Assembly (NCBI GenBank): GCA_009692065.1
Contig: SHZY01000038.1
Span: forward strand, 1-43,131
Length of the DNA stretch: 43,131 nt
Direction of reading: 5' to 3'
Source: Gemmataceae bacterium
GTDB taxonomy: Bacteria; Planctomycetota; Planctomycetia; Gemmatales; Gemmataceae
Positions 16,501 to 25,261 of the stretch are shown in pieces. The notes beneath the pieces are model-generated. The model saw only the letters and a list, made by a program, of their open reading frames with translations. It was not told the origin of the DNA and searched no databases. Both the position numbers and the translations under genes were made by a program. Position 1 is the stretch's first letter, and each line of letters opens with the position of its first letter.

Positions 16501-18307
16501 GGGCGAATCGTTGGCGCTCATTACCGGGCCGAAATCCGCCATCAACGCGGTTGCCTTTGCCCCCGATGGCACGACGCTCGCCTCCGCTGGCGCCGACAAG
16601 ATCATCCGTCTCTGGGACGTCAGCAAGCTCAAGACCGACTTCGTCACGATCACCAAGGAAACCAAGACGCTCAAGGGCCACCGCGATGCCGTGCTGGCCC
16701 TTTGCTATGCCAAGAATGCGAACATGCTGGCCTCCGGCGGCGCCGACAAGGCGATCTTCCTCTGGGACCCTTCGACCGGCGCCGGGAAAAACCTGACCGA
16801 AAAAGACGATACCGGCGCGATCACTGGGCTCACATTTGCCAACAATGACAAGATGCTCGTCAGCGCCGGCGCCGATGGCAAACTCGTGTCATGGGACTTC
16901 AACGCGGGCAAAAAACTCGACGTGCAGACGACGGCGTATCAATCGATCGCGGCCCTGTCTGTCTCGTCGGACGGCAAGACGATCGCCACGGGCGGAGTCG
17001 AAACCAAGCTCGATGCCGAATTGGGTATGATCCGTTTCTGGAACGTCACCGATCTCAAGGAAACCTCCGCTGCCATTCAGCATGGCAATGGCGTACTCTC
17101 GCTTGCATTCAGCCCCGACAGCAAGTCGATCGCATCCGGCGGCAAGGACTTCATCATTCGCCTGTGGGATGTGCAGACGCAAAATCAGCAGCACCGCTGG
17201 ATTGGCCATCTGGGCGGTATTCGCGCTCTTGCCTTCGCCAAGAAGACCCTGGCGTCCGGCGATTACGAGGGCATCGTAAAAATCTGGAACCCGGAGCAAT
17301 CCTCCGGCCCCGACGTTCTCCAGGCCCATGCCGACTGGGTGCAGTGCCTCGCCCTCAACAAGAAAAACACGCTGCTTGCCTCCGGGGCGCGCGATGGCTC
17401 GGTCAAGCTGTGGGACCCCAAAGACGGACGGCCGTTGCTGACACTCCCGGCGCATACCGGCGCGGTCACCGCGGTTGCCTTCTCCAACCCCAAGGACAAG
17501 GACAAGCTGCTGCTGGCCGTCTCCACGCGTGACGCCAAGAACCAGGGCGAGGTCAAAATCTGGCAGATCGACCACGACGAAAAGAAGGAGGACTTCCAAC
17601 CCAAGCTACTGCATACCTTGCGCGAGCGTAAGGAAGGCGTCACCTGCCTCGCGTTTCATCCGTCCGACGACCGGGCGAACATCCTTTTGGCCGGCAGCAC
17701 GGAGGGGGCAGTCAGGCTCTGGAACGCCGCCCTTGGCAAGGAACTCGAAACCTATCGCGGCCACAAGGATGAAGTCCGCTGCCTCTGTTTCCTTTACGAC
17801 GGCAAAGCCTTCGTCTCGGGCGGCAAGGACGGGCTTTTGTGTTATTCAGAGATCGATCGCAAGGACGTTTGGCCAAGCCGCGATTTGCACCTGGGGTCCA
17901 TCGAGTCGGTCGCGCCGGTCCCGCTTCCCACCAGGGATGGCGACATCGGCTCGGGCCTCTTGACCGGCGGCGCCGACCATACCGTCAAGTTTTGGCCCGT
18001 CGAGAAGGATGATCCCAAGCAGAAAGTGGACAGCAAGGAAAGCCTGCGGCACATCCGCGGGCATGTTCAGGGCATCACCAGCCTGGCGTTTCAGGGCGTG
18101 GGCGAGGGCTTGATCGTGTCGGCGAGCTGGGATGGGACCATCAAACTATTCGATTTCGCGGTCGAGCGTTTCACTTTGACGGGACATCAGGGACCGGTGC
18201 GGGCCGTGGTGATCGCGGCCGATCAGTCCTTCATCGCCTCCGCGGGCAACGACGGCACCATCCGCATCTGGCGGGCGCATCAGGAACGCGCGTTCGAGAA
18301 GAAATGA
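13505..18307 (+). CDS. CHAT-like / STAND NTPase / 14 WD40 repeat protein
   Basis: The GTG at 13505 is chosen because AGGAGG lies five bases upstream. The product has 1600 residues. Residues 1-330 resemble a CHAT (caspase-like) domain: SRIPWNLLIEEL matches the PWELL block and LLLLTRFAGGRLHV the HFAGHG block, but the catalytic His and Cys appear replaced. Residues 350-800 form an nSTAND1-type NTPase with FFGREEDTIRAAL, Walker A GSPAVGKTS near 392 and Walker B LVLIVDQGEELLTL near 550. A membrane segment (VLWIMIPLLFLGAALSFWV) lies at about 833-852. Residues 960-1598 hold fourteen WD40 repeats, enough for two seven-bladed propellers. STAND proteins with WD40 sensors are switch ATPases linked to defence, cell death or signalling. 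No separate effector gene is adjacent. Confidence 0.88.
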   Translation: MARIVCQVLHRADRISFLWSEGAASFEPYHLEGRERTALLQLANQLHAKLAQGSRPEVAQLGHQLYRAVFRQHAADAGSARAVEAWLRPLVQSNAVERLEFLSDAPSRIPWNLLIEELPAGDAWQRFWGARFPLGASRRVNALRANPAFLDPTLRCLADLALTEQLPDAARQAMTELRNEGQLLHDIASVSDELKKRVPDVLLLLTRFAGGRLHVGADSFSMSDLKAWMDEAKEGSPDPLVILMGVGVQADQASWQTLLGAASASFSGLIANETLLTAAEVFPLGHRLAKQFQAGQQNLGDILLALRQQGGPALTLSAFCPLQVRAISDGATDAPQAEGVPETYPLPLRPYRPFAAFDAADRTLFFGREEDTIRAALVTDRADAASLLLHGSPAVGKTSFLQAGLIPYLEQEAVGFAVLRDRSPIDTATSERDYPVLLLRATSDLAGQFADALTAFCAQPLTYTTPAGTQVTVNLPALLQQTVTGQPMPAASTGIQTSAATPGEEADDGESAPSTIEARELWIALRDDKEFLGKVLDAVTRSLPFELVLIVDQGEELLTLVHTMQEQARRRKAIEMLAHLAHVAPRCKVVYTIRSQALGQFLSLWPEGCPGAYRTFELRPLTEAEMVDALLWPTSREAAPYSDEVPHQKYGFDFEAGLAQQIVSQAIDVSIAEQQSPLPILQAVGALLYDRQVLEKKQDMLHAADLKDIGGIKEAIAKYLDLTLERLPVTKSTRAALKGLIGKLYTKHADGTLSRDLMPAENLPSYWQAAAEPVEMTVNTAAEQQGLFEIQQLLIAGKNGLYVSLAQDSLARLGQKIDAEREKNAYVRTKVIDVLWIMIPLLFLGAALSFWVTRNYFGNATELRAWEEKAGKYITDLKKEHKADLKAAQDLPRRPLYLGQLALAEQALRSENALRARQLLLSQPAMVSFAENRKEDGKDDGPKDIRGFEWKYLWRHLNSERHLFQGHLGAVNSIAISPDGQWAASGSVDGTIRIWNLARGESLALITGPKSAINAVAFAPDGTTLASAGADKIIRLWDVSKLKTDFVTITKETKTLKGHRDAVLALCYAKNANMLASGGADKAIFLWDPSTGAGKNLTEKDDTGAITGLTFANNDKMLVSAGADGKLVSWDFNAGKKLDVQTTAYQSIAALSVSSDGKTIATGGVETKLDAELGMIRFWNVTDLKETSAAIQHGNGVLSLAFSPDSKSIASGGKDFIIRLWDVQTQNQQHRWIGHLGGIRALAFAKKTLASGDYEGIVKIWNPEQSSGPDVLQAHADWVQCLALNKKNTLLASGARDGSVKLWDPKDGRPLLTLPAHTGAVTAVAFSNPKDKDKLLLAVSTRDAKNQGEVKIWQIDHDEKKEDFQPKLLHTLRERKEGVTCLAFHPSDDRANILLAGSTEGAVRLWNAALGKELETYRGHKDEVRCLCFLYDGKAFVSGGKDGLLCYSEIDRKDVWPSRDLHLGSIESVAPVPLPTRDGDIGSGLLTGGADHTVKFWPVEKDDPKQKVDSKESLRHIRGHVQGITSLAFQGVGEGLIVSASWDGTIKLFDFAVERFTLTGHQGPVRAVVIAADQSFIASAGNDGTIRIWRAHQERAFEKK

Positions 18308-18335
18308 TGTTCGCCTTTAGCCCGCACCAGTGGAC

Positions 18336-18390
18336 GCCCAGGGATGAGGTACACCGAATCCCTGGGATTCGGTGTACCTCATCCCTGGGC
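18336..18390. repeat. Perfect 27-bp-arm palindrome between convergent genes
   Basis: Arms at 18336-18362 (beginning GCCCAGGGATGAGGTACACC) and 18364-18390 are perfect complements with a one-base centre. The element lies 28 bases after the STAND gene's stop and 30 bases before the stop of the minus-strand lipoprotein gene. It probably works as a two-way terminator. With no loop it could also extrude as a cruciform. The GATGAG/CCCAGG composition resembles the weaker hairpin at 35549-35587. Confidence 0.85.
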
Positions 18391-18420
18391 TTGCCACAGT
18401 TTCACGCGCCCAGTTCACTA

Positions 18421-19035
18421 TTACTTCGCAGCCGGCGGCGGATAGGCCGCCGGCACGATCCTCTGCTCGCTGCTCGTGATCGGCTGGCTTTCGGAGTTCA
18501 GACTCACGAGGGCTGGCGATCCCCAGTGGGCCATGCCTTTTTCCGGGTAGTAGCACACCTGCAACTGCACCTGTTTGATGTCCGTACGATACTCTTCCCA
18601 CGGCAAGAACAGCGTGTAGCCGTCGCTGATGCGGTCTTTGCGTTTCAAGAGCTTCAGGCTCTGGGCGTCGAACGTCCATTGGCCAAGCTGCTTGGGTTGC
18701 CCGTTGCGCGAGGCCGGCACATCGTACATGAGCACGACCACTTTGCCGTGGGCGTCCATCGACTGCCCCGTCTCGGTATTGAACAATATGACGCGGCCGG
18801 CGAGGCCGGGCAACGGCGCGAGACTGCGCGACGGATCGTTCGTCACCACGACCTGGTTGTGCCAGTACGTCAACACGTCGTTGACCGCTTGGGTGGAACC
18901 AGGATCGACCCACTCCGTGGAGAGCCATTTGGAGCTGCAGACCGTTTGAAAATAGGTACACCCGGGCACGCCGGCCAGAAGCAAGGCGCCGAGCGTAAGC
19001 CCAAAGTATTTTTGAGTCGTCTGGATGCGAGACAT
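18421..19035 (-). CDS. Exported lipoprotein of unknown function
   Basis: The start at 19035 (MSRIQTTQKYFG) is preferred over 19140 because a GGGAG site lies about eight bases upstream and a signal peptide begins there. The leader ends LLLAGVPGC, so lipidation at Cys26 is likely. The mature 179 residues contain WHNQVVVTNDPSRSLAPLPG, GRVILFNTETGQSMDAHGK and WTFDAQSLKLLKRK. The sequence is beta-rich and ends in a Pro/Ala tail. Relatives would be uncharacterised planctomycete lipoproteins. It lies just downstream of the secretion cluster on the same strand, separated by the composite palindrome at 19124-19274. A pilotin-like role is conceivable, but the sequence does not show it. Confidence 0.78.
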   Translation of the reverse strand: MSRIQTTQKYFGLTLGALLLAGVPGCTYFQTVCSSKWLSTEWVDPGSTQAVNDVLTYWHNQVVVTNDPSRSLAPLPGLAGRVILFNTETGQSMDAHGKVVVLMYDVPASRNGQPKQLGQWTFDAQSLKLLKRKDRISDGYTLFLPWEEYRTDIKQVQLQVCYYPEKGMAHWGSPALVSLNSESQPITSSEQRIVPAAYPPPAAK

Positions 19036-19123
19036 GACGAAATCTCCCTTCCTTGGGTCGGGTCGAGTGCAGTCGTCACGGTCCGCGTGACGAGTTTTCC
19101 TCACGCGGAGGGTGAAGACTACA

Positions 19124-19274
19124 CTAGATGGCCATTTCATAAGTCCCTACCAGTGATCGGGAGGGCGAGGCTCCTGCCGAGCCGTGAGGGACACTGAATT
19201 CCAGGCTCGGCAGGAGCCTCGCCCTCCCAAATCACCGCGGCTACTGCCCAAGCACTTATGAAACGGTCATCTAG
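19124..19274. repeat. Nested composite palindrome after gspD
   Basis: Outer arms CTAGATGGCCATTTCATAAG+T (19124-19144) and the inverse (19254-19274) match at 19 of 21 positions. The inner arms at 19159-19183 and 19204-19228 are the perfect 25-bp family B palindrome seen inside the DUF362 gene. The gspD stop codon forms the first bases of the outer right arm. A family B element nested in an older palindrome is the simplest reading. Confidence 0.8.
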
Positions 19275-22200
19275 CGTGGCGCAAAGCCTGCCGGACCTCC
19301 GGGCAAAGCATTCTGCGGCGGCATGGGCGTCGAGTTGATCGTCGGCAGAAAAATTGGCTGGACGCCAGCACCGGGCGGAGGCTGGAGGTATTGAACCTCG
19401 CCACCCCTCATCGGAGCCGGCGTCACATAGGGGCCGGCCTGCTCGGCCACCGTGGTGCTCTCACCCGCGCCACGGTTGATGATCGCTCGGATCAAGCCCC
19501 CCTTGCCCACGGTTGTTCGGCTCGCCTGCGGCGCCTCTTCCACCTGCATGACCGGCTTCCCTTGTGCCCCGCCCGGATTGCCCGGATAGATGCGGAACGG
19601 CTGCGTCTTCGATTGCACTTCCGGCGTCCCTTGAGGCAAAAGCGGCATGCAGTTAGCGCTGCCATGCACGTGCATCACGTTGCCCAGCGACCAGTCGATG
19701 CGGCGAGTTTCCTCGCTGAGGATCCGTTCGGCCTCTTGCCGATTGCGGACGATGTGGGGCGTCATGATGATGATCAGTTCGGACTTCTTCTTGTCGTAGG
19801 TGCGATAGCGGAAAGCGGCCCCGATGAGCGGCAGGTCGCCGAACCACGGAATCTTGTTTTCGATTTTTTCGTCGCGGCGGGTAATGAGGCCGCCCAGAAC
19901 GATCGTCTCACCGTCCGCGGCGGCAATGGTCGTCTCCAGGTGCTGCTTGTTAATCGCAAAGCTGAATGTCGTGTCGGTGATCGGCACCCGTTCGCCCACC
20001 GACGACACTTCCGGGATCACCCGCATCAGCACACGGCCGTCGGGCGTGATGCGCGGCGTTACCTGCATGCTCACGCCCGTAGGCTGACGAATGACGGTGG
20101 GCGTGATGTTACCTTGGGCGTTCGTCGCAAAGCCGTTGACGAGCGGGATTTCCTTGCCGATGTTGATGAGCGCCGTCTGATTGTCGAGCGTCATCAGCGT
20201 CGGCCGGCTCAGGACTTCGAGGCGGTTCTGCGTCTTGAGCGCTCGCACCATCACGGCGACCGAGTTGTTGGAAGCCGAGAAGACGAATCCACCGATGCCA
20301 TTGGTAGCCGACGCCCGGCCCATACCGAGGTTGTTGATCGACTGGAAGCCTACGGTGCCAGGGTAGGCGCCTGGCGCCGGGGTGTTCGTGCTGAACCCGA
20401 AACCTGGCGCCAGCGTCTGGTAGCTGGTCAATGCAGCCCCGACCGGCGTGCTGCGCTCGAACAGCAGCGGCGACTGCAAGCCAAGCTCCATGCCGAACTC
20501 TTCCGAACCGTTCATCGTCACCTCGGCGATCAGCACCGAGACGACTACCTGCGGCGGCGTCGTGTCGATCTGGGCGATGAGCCGAATCACGTCCTGGAAG
20601 TATTTCGGCGTCGCGCTGATGAGGAGCGAATTCGAGATCGGCTCGGCAATGACGAAGACCTCTCGCTGCAGGTTGAGGTACGTGCCGGCCGGGTTGAGGA
20701 GCGTCTTGTAGGGGTCGGTCGCGGACTTGAGGAAGGTAGTGACCGCGTTGGCGACATCAACCGCCTGGCTGTTGCGCAGGCGGACCGCCTCGTGGCGGCG
20801 TTCCTGGATGTCGGTGTCGTCGAGGCGGGCGATGATCGCCTCGATGACGTCAAGATCGTTGCGGCTGCCGGCGACGATGAGGCTGTTGGTACGCTCATCG
20901 ACGGTGAGGCGCAGATCGATGATCGGCGCGCCTTCCTGGGTCGTGGTCCCGATCGTGATCGTGATCGGCGGCTTGGCGCCGGCGCCCGCTTGACCGGCGC
21001 CGCCCGCGGCGCCGCCCGGAATAGCGCCGGCGGCAGCGCCGCCCGCGGTGCGCGTTCCGAGTGCGCCCGTGTTGAGGAAAAGCTGCTGCAGACTCAATGC
21101 CATCTGGGTCGCGTCGGTCTTCTTCAGATGGAAGATATTGATTTCCGACCTGGCGATCGGCTGCACGTCGAGTTCCTTGATCAGCGACAGCACCAGCTGC
21201 ATGGCGTCCTTGGGCGCTGAAATGATCAGGCTGTTGGTGCGATCGTCAAAGTTGATCCGGATGTCCTCCAGGATGTACGCCTCGACGGGTTTGCCGTCCT
21301 TGCTTCCCGTGATGAGTTTCACGCGGCTGTACTTCGTGTTGGCAATCTGGTTGGTCCCCTGGGTGGTAACCGTGGCGCCGCCGGCAGTGACAGTCTGCCC
21401 CGGCGTCAGGCCAAGGGTCGAAGTGGTGGTCAAGGTGCCCTGGCCGATCGCTGCTTTCATAATCTCGCTCAAATCCCGGGCGACGGCGTTCTTGAGCTTG
21501 ACGACGCGCAACTCGCTGTCTGCCAGCGACTGTGTCGTGTCGATGTGCTCGATCAGCCTGCGGATTTCGATCATGTCGGCATGCGAGGCCTGGACGAATA
21601 CCGTGTTGGTGCCTTCATCAAATGTGATGCGCACCTGATTGGCCGTGCCCTCCGGAGTCGGAAAGCGACCATTGTAAAACGTGGTCAGCGAGGCCGCCAC
21701 GACCTTCGCCGGAGCGCGTTTCAAGGGAAACGGCACCGCGTGATACCCCTCCGTCGGAAGCTGATCGAGCCTATGGATCTCCCGCTCGACGTCCGCCATG
21801 CGTGCTTGCTGGGCAGCCACCAGGATGCCCCCGAGGCGAGGCAAGGGGATGAGCACCATGTTTTTCGGGAAGAGCGAAGCTCCGGTGGCCGTGCCGATCG
21901 GCGCGGTAGGTACGCCGCCAGGACCAGCCGCCTGCGGTGGCGGGGCGCCGCCGGGCCCGGCGCCGCCGGTCCGCGGAATTAGCACCGTACTGTTGAGTTC
22001 GAGACCGATGTTGCTAAAGAGGATATTGAGCGTGTTGACGATGCTGGTCGGGTCGGCAATGCGAACCGGGATCAGCTTGATATCGATGGCGCCCGGCAAG
22101 TTGCTGCCGGGGGCCAGGCCGCGCCCCTTGGCGGCCTCGTCCATCTGTTCGAAGTATTTGCGCCAGAGCTTCAAGTCATCGGGGTTGTTGCCGATGAGCA

Positions 22201-25200
22201 GAATCTTGCCGTTGGGCAGTACTTCAATGCGTATCGGCAGCCGCGGCAGGGAGAAGATGTCGTCCTTGTCCTTGTCCTTGCCGTACTTTTCGGGCTGTTC
22301 TTCCTGGAGACTGACCAAGCGAAGTGGATTGGCTGAATAGGGGACGTACCTGGATCCGTTGCGCGATCCGGGAGTTGTAGGTTCTTCTTGTTCTTCGAAA
22401 GGATCGTAAAGGCGAGACACCGAATGGTCATCCTTGACCAGTGGCACGAAAAAATCCGGCCCTCGCGAGTGCAACGAATGGTCATCCATGACCGGTGGCA
22501 CGAAAAAATCCGGCCCTCGATACTGGGAGGGGCCTTTGCCGCCTCCGCCTTTGCCACCGCCGAAGCCGCCGCCGGGTCCACCCCCGCCGCCCCCGAAGCC
22601 GCCGGGCATGATGATAGGCCCACCGCCGCCGAAGCCGCCGAAGCCGCCGAAGCCGCCGCCGAAACCGCCGCGCCCAGGCGTACCGAAGGCGCCAGGAGCG
22701 CCCGAGGTGATCCCCGAAAGACCGCCGGCGCTCGTATCGGCCGCCTGGCGCTTCGCCGTGCTCTTGCCGGAGATGGCGTCGATTGTTTGCTGGACCAGGG
22801 CCGGCTCGACGTTGTTCAGCGAGATGATTATGGCCTTCTGCTGCGAGCCCTTCGAGGTTTCATCGATCGAATCCACCAGGGCTTTGACGTCCGCAAATAG
22901 CGAGACGGAGCATGAGATATACAGGTTGTTCGTGTCGGCATCGACGCCAATCGACATCGGCACGCGGCGCGGGCCGCCGGAGGTATCGGTCGTCTGACCG
23001 CCAAACGGATTGAAGCCCTGTTGGCCTTGGGATTGCCGTGCCGTCATCGCCTCGGCGTAGACCTGCTTGAGGATATCGGCCACATGGCTGGCGTTGGCGT
23101 ATTTGAGAGGAATCGTGTGCGTCTTGACCAGCGTCTCGGTATCGATGTTCGGGACCTCGAATTGCTGATAGATCAGCCTGCGGATCGTGAGCATGTCGGC
23201 CGGCTTGGCGCGAATGAGCAACGCGTTGATCGACGGATCAGCGACGATGCGCACGTTTTCAGTGCGGCCGCCGCCACCGCCGCCGCCGCCGCCAAGAAGA
23301 CCGCCAATCAACATCTGCGGCAACCCGCCGACAATACCGCCGCCGCCACCGCCGCCCGGACGGCCGCCGCCCTGCCCTTTCGGGCCGTTGAACGCTTCAT
23401 CGAGAATCTTGGCCACTTCGACCGAGTTGGCAGTTTTCAGGCGCACGACCTCGAAGTCGCCCGGGCCCGCTTCGGTGTTCACCAGCATGCGGATGATCTG
23501 CTGGGCCGCGTCGAGCGCCTTGGGATCGTCGCTCGTAATGATGATCTTGTTGCCGAAACCGGTGATGCGCAGAGTCGATTTCTTCTCCGGCTCTTTCGCC
23601 GGCGCCTCTTGGGTGGCCGTGAAGGCCTCTTTGGGCAGATAGATCGCGTCGCGCAAGTTAGCCGGCGTGATCACGACCTTTTTCTCTGCCTTCTTGTCGT
23701 TCTTCTTTTCCTCGATCTTCTTGTCCTTGGGCCGGTAGTCGGGCAGTTCCATCTGGCTGGGCAGGAACAATTCAACCTTGGTGCCGGGCATCAGCTTTTC
23801 CGCGAGGAGATAGAGGCCTTCAGCAAGCGTGGCGCCGCTGCCTTTTTCCAGGAAGATGGTGCGGATATTAGCGCCGGCGCCGCCGAGCGGGGTGCCGTCG
23901 AGCACGGCGATGACCGCGCGGATTTCCTTGATCTGGTCCGGCGTGCCTTTCAGGCGGATGGCATTCTTGTCCACGTCCACATCGATGAAGGGGGAGCCGC
24001 TCTTGGAGTCCGGGAAGAAAACCTTGAGCGTTTCAACCAGCTTGATCGCTTCGGATTGATTCAGCACGACGACCACCGTCTCCTGCGCGACGGCCTTGAA
24101 ATCCCGCGAGATGAGCTTGCCGACCTCCGAGTGGGTCTGCGGATCGGCGTAGACGAACAGCCGCGAGGGGCCCGCCACCTGGATGCGGACCGAGATATCG
24201 TCCTTGTAGACCTCGGCCAGGATCTTGGTCATCGTCTCGGCGCTGCCGGAGGGGAGGTCGTGAAATTGAATCTCGGCCGGGCCGATCAAGAGGCCCTTGT
24301 CGCCGTCGAAGCGAGGCTTATCCAGATCGCGGATGATCCCCTTGGCCTGCTGAATCTTGTCGGCAGGTCCGTGAACGATCACGGTGTTGGTCGATTTTTC
24401 GGAGGTGATGGTGTGCACCCGCATCCGCTTGGTCGAGCCACCGCCGCCGCCTCCAAACCGCGGGTCGTCCTTGATGCCTTCTTTTGCAGCGCCCTTGAAT
24501 TCCACGATTTGCTGCGAGGCCCCCAGCGACTGCGCCAGCACGCCAACGAGGGTGCTGGCGCGGATGTACTTGGCGGGGTGGTTATGGGTCGTGGTGCTTT
24601 CCGACTGCGCATTGGGCAAGTCCAGCATGGCCCGCCTCAGGCTGGCCACGTCGGCTTGCAGGATCAGCTTGTTTTGCTCAATGATCGGCGTGACCTTGCC
24701 GAACGGGCCCAGCTGGCGTTTGAGGCCAGGAGCCAACTCTTCCACGTTGCCCACTTCGAGCGTGATCACGATCTCGACGATTTCGGTCTTGGCGCGATCT
24801 TTCAAGTCGTCCTTGTGGATGCGTGGAATCAAGATGGGCGGCGGGTCAATGTCCGCCGGGATGATCATCAGGGTCGCTTCGCGGCGTAGGAGGATGAAAT
24901 TGTGGTCGGCGATCAGGATTTCGTTGATGATGTCGAAGATTTCCGCGAGCGTGTACTCTTGCAGCTTGCCGCCGACTTTCGGGTTGACGAAATCGAACGT
25001 ACCACCGGGAACCCGATATTTGCCTGAAACGAACGGCATGCCGGTCTGGTCGGCGAACCATTCGAACAGGCTCTGCCAGGTCTTGGCGCGCATCTCGAAG
25101 CCGATCTTCGTCTCACTCCACACGGGACGGCCTGGGGCCTTCGCGCCCCCTTCCTTGTCTTTCTTGGCGGGTCCTTGTGCGTAAGTGGAAGCGGCCAGGC

Positions 25201-25261
25201 TCATGAATCCCAAGCCTGCGAGGAGGAGCAGCCCCAGGCTGATGCGGCGGAAGAGAATCAT
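19271..25261 (-). CDS. gspD: Giant type II secretion secretin GspD
   Basis: The outer-membrane channel of the type II secretion system, 1996 residues against about 650-750 for typical GspD. A signal peptide (MILFRRISLGLLLLAGLG...STYAQG) is followed by an N0-like domain (about 50-130) and then roughly 13 N1-type modules. Each has the pattern V..L....A..V...L followed by V..D...N.LIV.G....L..I...I..LD. Two glycine-rich loops interrupt modules near 627-667 and 850-914. The secretin domain (about 1570-1840) has VVVSVLIAEVTMNGSEE, LSRPTLMTLDNQTA, ATIAAADGETIVLGGLI and IPWFGDLPLIGAAFRYR. A proline-rich tail ends the protein. AGGGGGA lies six bases before the ATG. It is last in the gspE-M-D series. 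Confidence 0.93.
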   Translation of the reverse strand: MILFRRISLGLLLLAGLGFMSLAASTYAQGPAKKDKEGGAKAPGRPVWSETKIGFEMRAKTWQSLFEWFADQTGMPFVSGKYRVPGGTFDFVNPKVGGKLQEYTLAEIFDIINEILIADHNFILLRREATLMIIPADIDPPPILIPRIHKDDLKDRAKTEIVEIVITLEVGNVEELAPGLKRQLGPFGKVTPIIEQNKLILQADVASLRRAMLDLPNAQSESTTTHNHPAKYIRASTLVGVLAQSLGASQQIVEFKGAAKEGIKDDPRFGGGGGGSTKRMRVHTITSEKSTNTVIVHGPADKIQQAKGIIRDLDKPRFDGDKGLLIGPAEIQFHDLPSGSAETMTKILAEVYKDDISVRIQVAGPSRLFVYADPQTHSEVGKLISRDFKAVAQETVVVVLNQSEAIKLVETLKVFFPDSKSGSPFIDVDVDKNAIRLKGTPDQIKEIRAVIAVLDGTPLGGAGANIRTIFLEKGSGATLAEGLYLLAEKLMPGTKVELFLPSQMELPDYRPKDKKIEEKKNDKKAEKKVVITPANLRDAIYLPKEAFTATQEAPAKEPEKKSTLRITGFGNKIIITSDDPKALDAAQQIIRMLVNTEAGPGDFEVVRLKTANSVEVAKILDEAFNGPKGQGGGRPGGGGGGGIVGGLPQMLIGGLLGGGGGGGGGRTENVRIVADPSINALLIRAKPADMLTIRRLIYQQFEVPNIDTETLVKTHTIPLKYANASHVADILKQVYAEAMTARQSQGQQGFNPFGGQTTDTSGGPRRVPMSIGVDADTNNLYISCSVSLFADVKALVDSIDETSKGSQQKAIIISLNNVEPALVQQTIDAISGKSTAKRQAADTSAGGLSGITSGAPGAFGTPGRGGFGGGFGGFGGFGGGGPIIMPGGFGGGGGGPGGGFGGGKGGGGKGPSQYRGPDFFVPPVMDDHSLHSRGPDFFVPLVKDDHSVSRLYDPFEEQEEPTTPGSRNGSRYVPYSANPLRLVSLQEEQPEKYGKDKDKDDIFSLPRLPIRIEVLPNGKILLIGNNPDDLKLWRKYFEQMDEAAKGRGLAPGSNLPGAIDIKLIPVRIADPTSIVNTLNILFSNIGLELNSTVLIPRTGGAGPGGAPPPQAAGPGGVPTAPIGTATGASLFPKNMVLIPLPRLGGILVAAQQARMADVEREIHRLDQLPTEGYHAVPFPLKRAPAKVVAASLTTFYNGRFPTPEGTANQVRITFDEGTNTVFVQASHADMIEIRRLIEHIDTTQSLADSELRVVKLKNAVARDLSEIMKAAIGQGTLTTTSTLGLTPGQTVTAGGATVTTQGTNQIANTKYSRVKLITGSKDGKPVEAYILEDIRINFDDRTNSLIISAPKDAMQLVLSLIKELDVQPIARSEINIFHLKKTDATQMALSLQQLFLNTGALGTRTAGGAAAGAIPGGAAGGAGQAGAGAKPPITITIGTTTQEGAPIIDLRLTVDERTNSLIVAGSRNDLDVIEAIIARLDDTDIQERRHEAVRLRNSQAVDVANAVTTFLKSATDPYKTLLNPAGTYLNLQREVFVIAEPISNSLLISATPKYFQDVIRLIAQIDTTPPQVVVSVLIAEVTMNGSEEFGMELGLQSPLLFERSTPVGAALTSYQTLAPGFGFSTNTPAPGAYPGTVGFQSINNLGMGRASATNGIGGFVFSASNNSVAVMVRALKTQNRLEVLSRPTLMTLDNQTALINIGKEIPLVNGFATNAQGNITPTVIRQPTGVSMQVTPRITPDGRVLMRVIPEVSSVGERVPITDTTFSFAINKQHLETTIAAADGETIVLGGLITRRDEKIENKIPWFGDLPLIGAAFRYRTYDKKKSELIIIMTPHIVRNRQEAERILSEETRRIDWSLGNVMHVHGSANCMPLLPQGTPEVQSKTQPFRIYPGNPGGAQGKPVMQVEEAPQASRTTVGKGGLIRAIINRGAGESTTVAEQAGPYVTPAPMRGGEVQYLQPPPGAGVQPIFLPTINSTPMPPQNALPGGPAGFAPR
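22421..22519. repeat. Tandem 54-bp repeat within gspD
   Basis: Two 45-base copies (22421-22465 and 22475-22519) differ at two positions and repeat with a 54-base period, an exact multiple of three. They encode RGPDFFVPLVKDDHS and RGPDFFVPPVMDDHS after the second glycine-rich loop. The high identity implies recent duplication. Confidence 0.85.

Noticed and set aside
22540..22680. Dense GCC repeats that look like a microsatellite or CRISPR-like array
   Set aside because: They encode the glycine-rich loops of GspD in frame. Units vary in length and have no spacers. I saw no CRISPR array in the window.
19391..24889. Two plus-strand frames of 609 and 622 residues
   Set aside because: Both are antisense to gspD and mirror its codon bias (many Arg, Asp, His, Val). 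There is no family resemblance.
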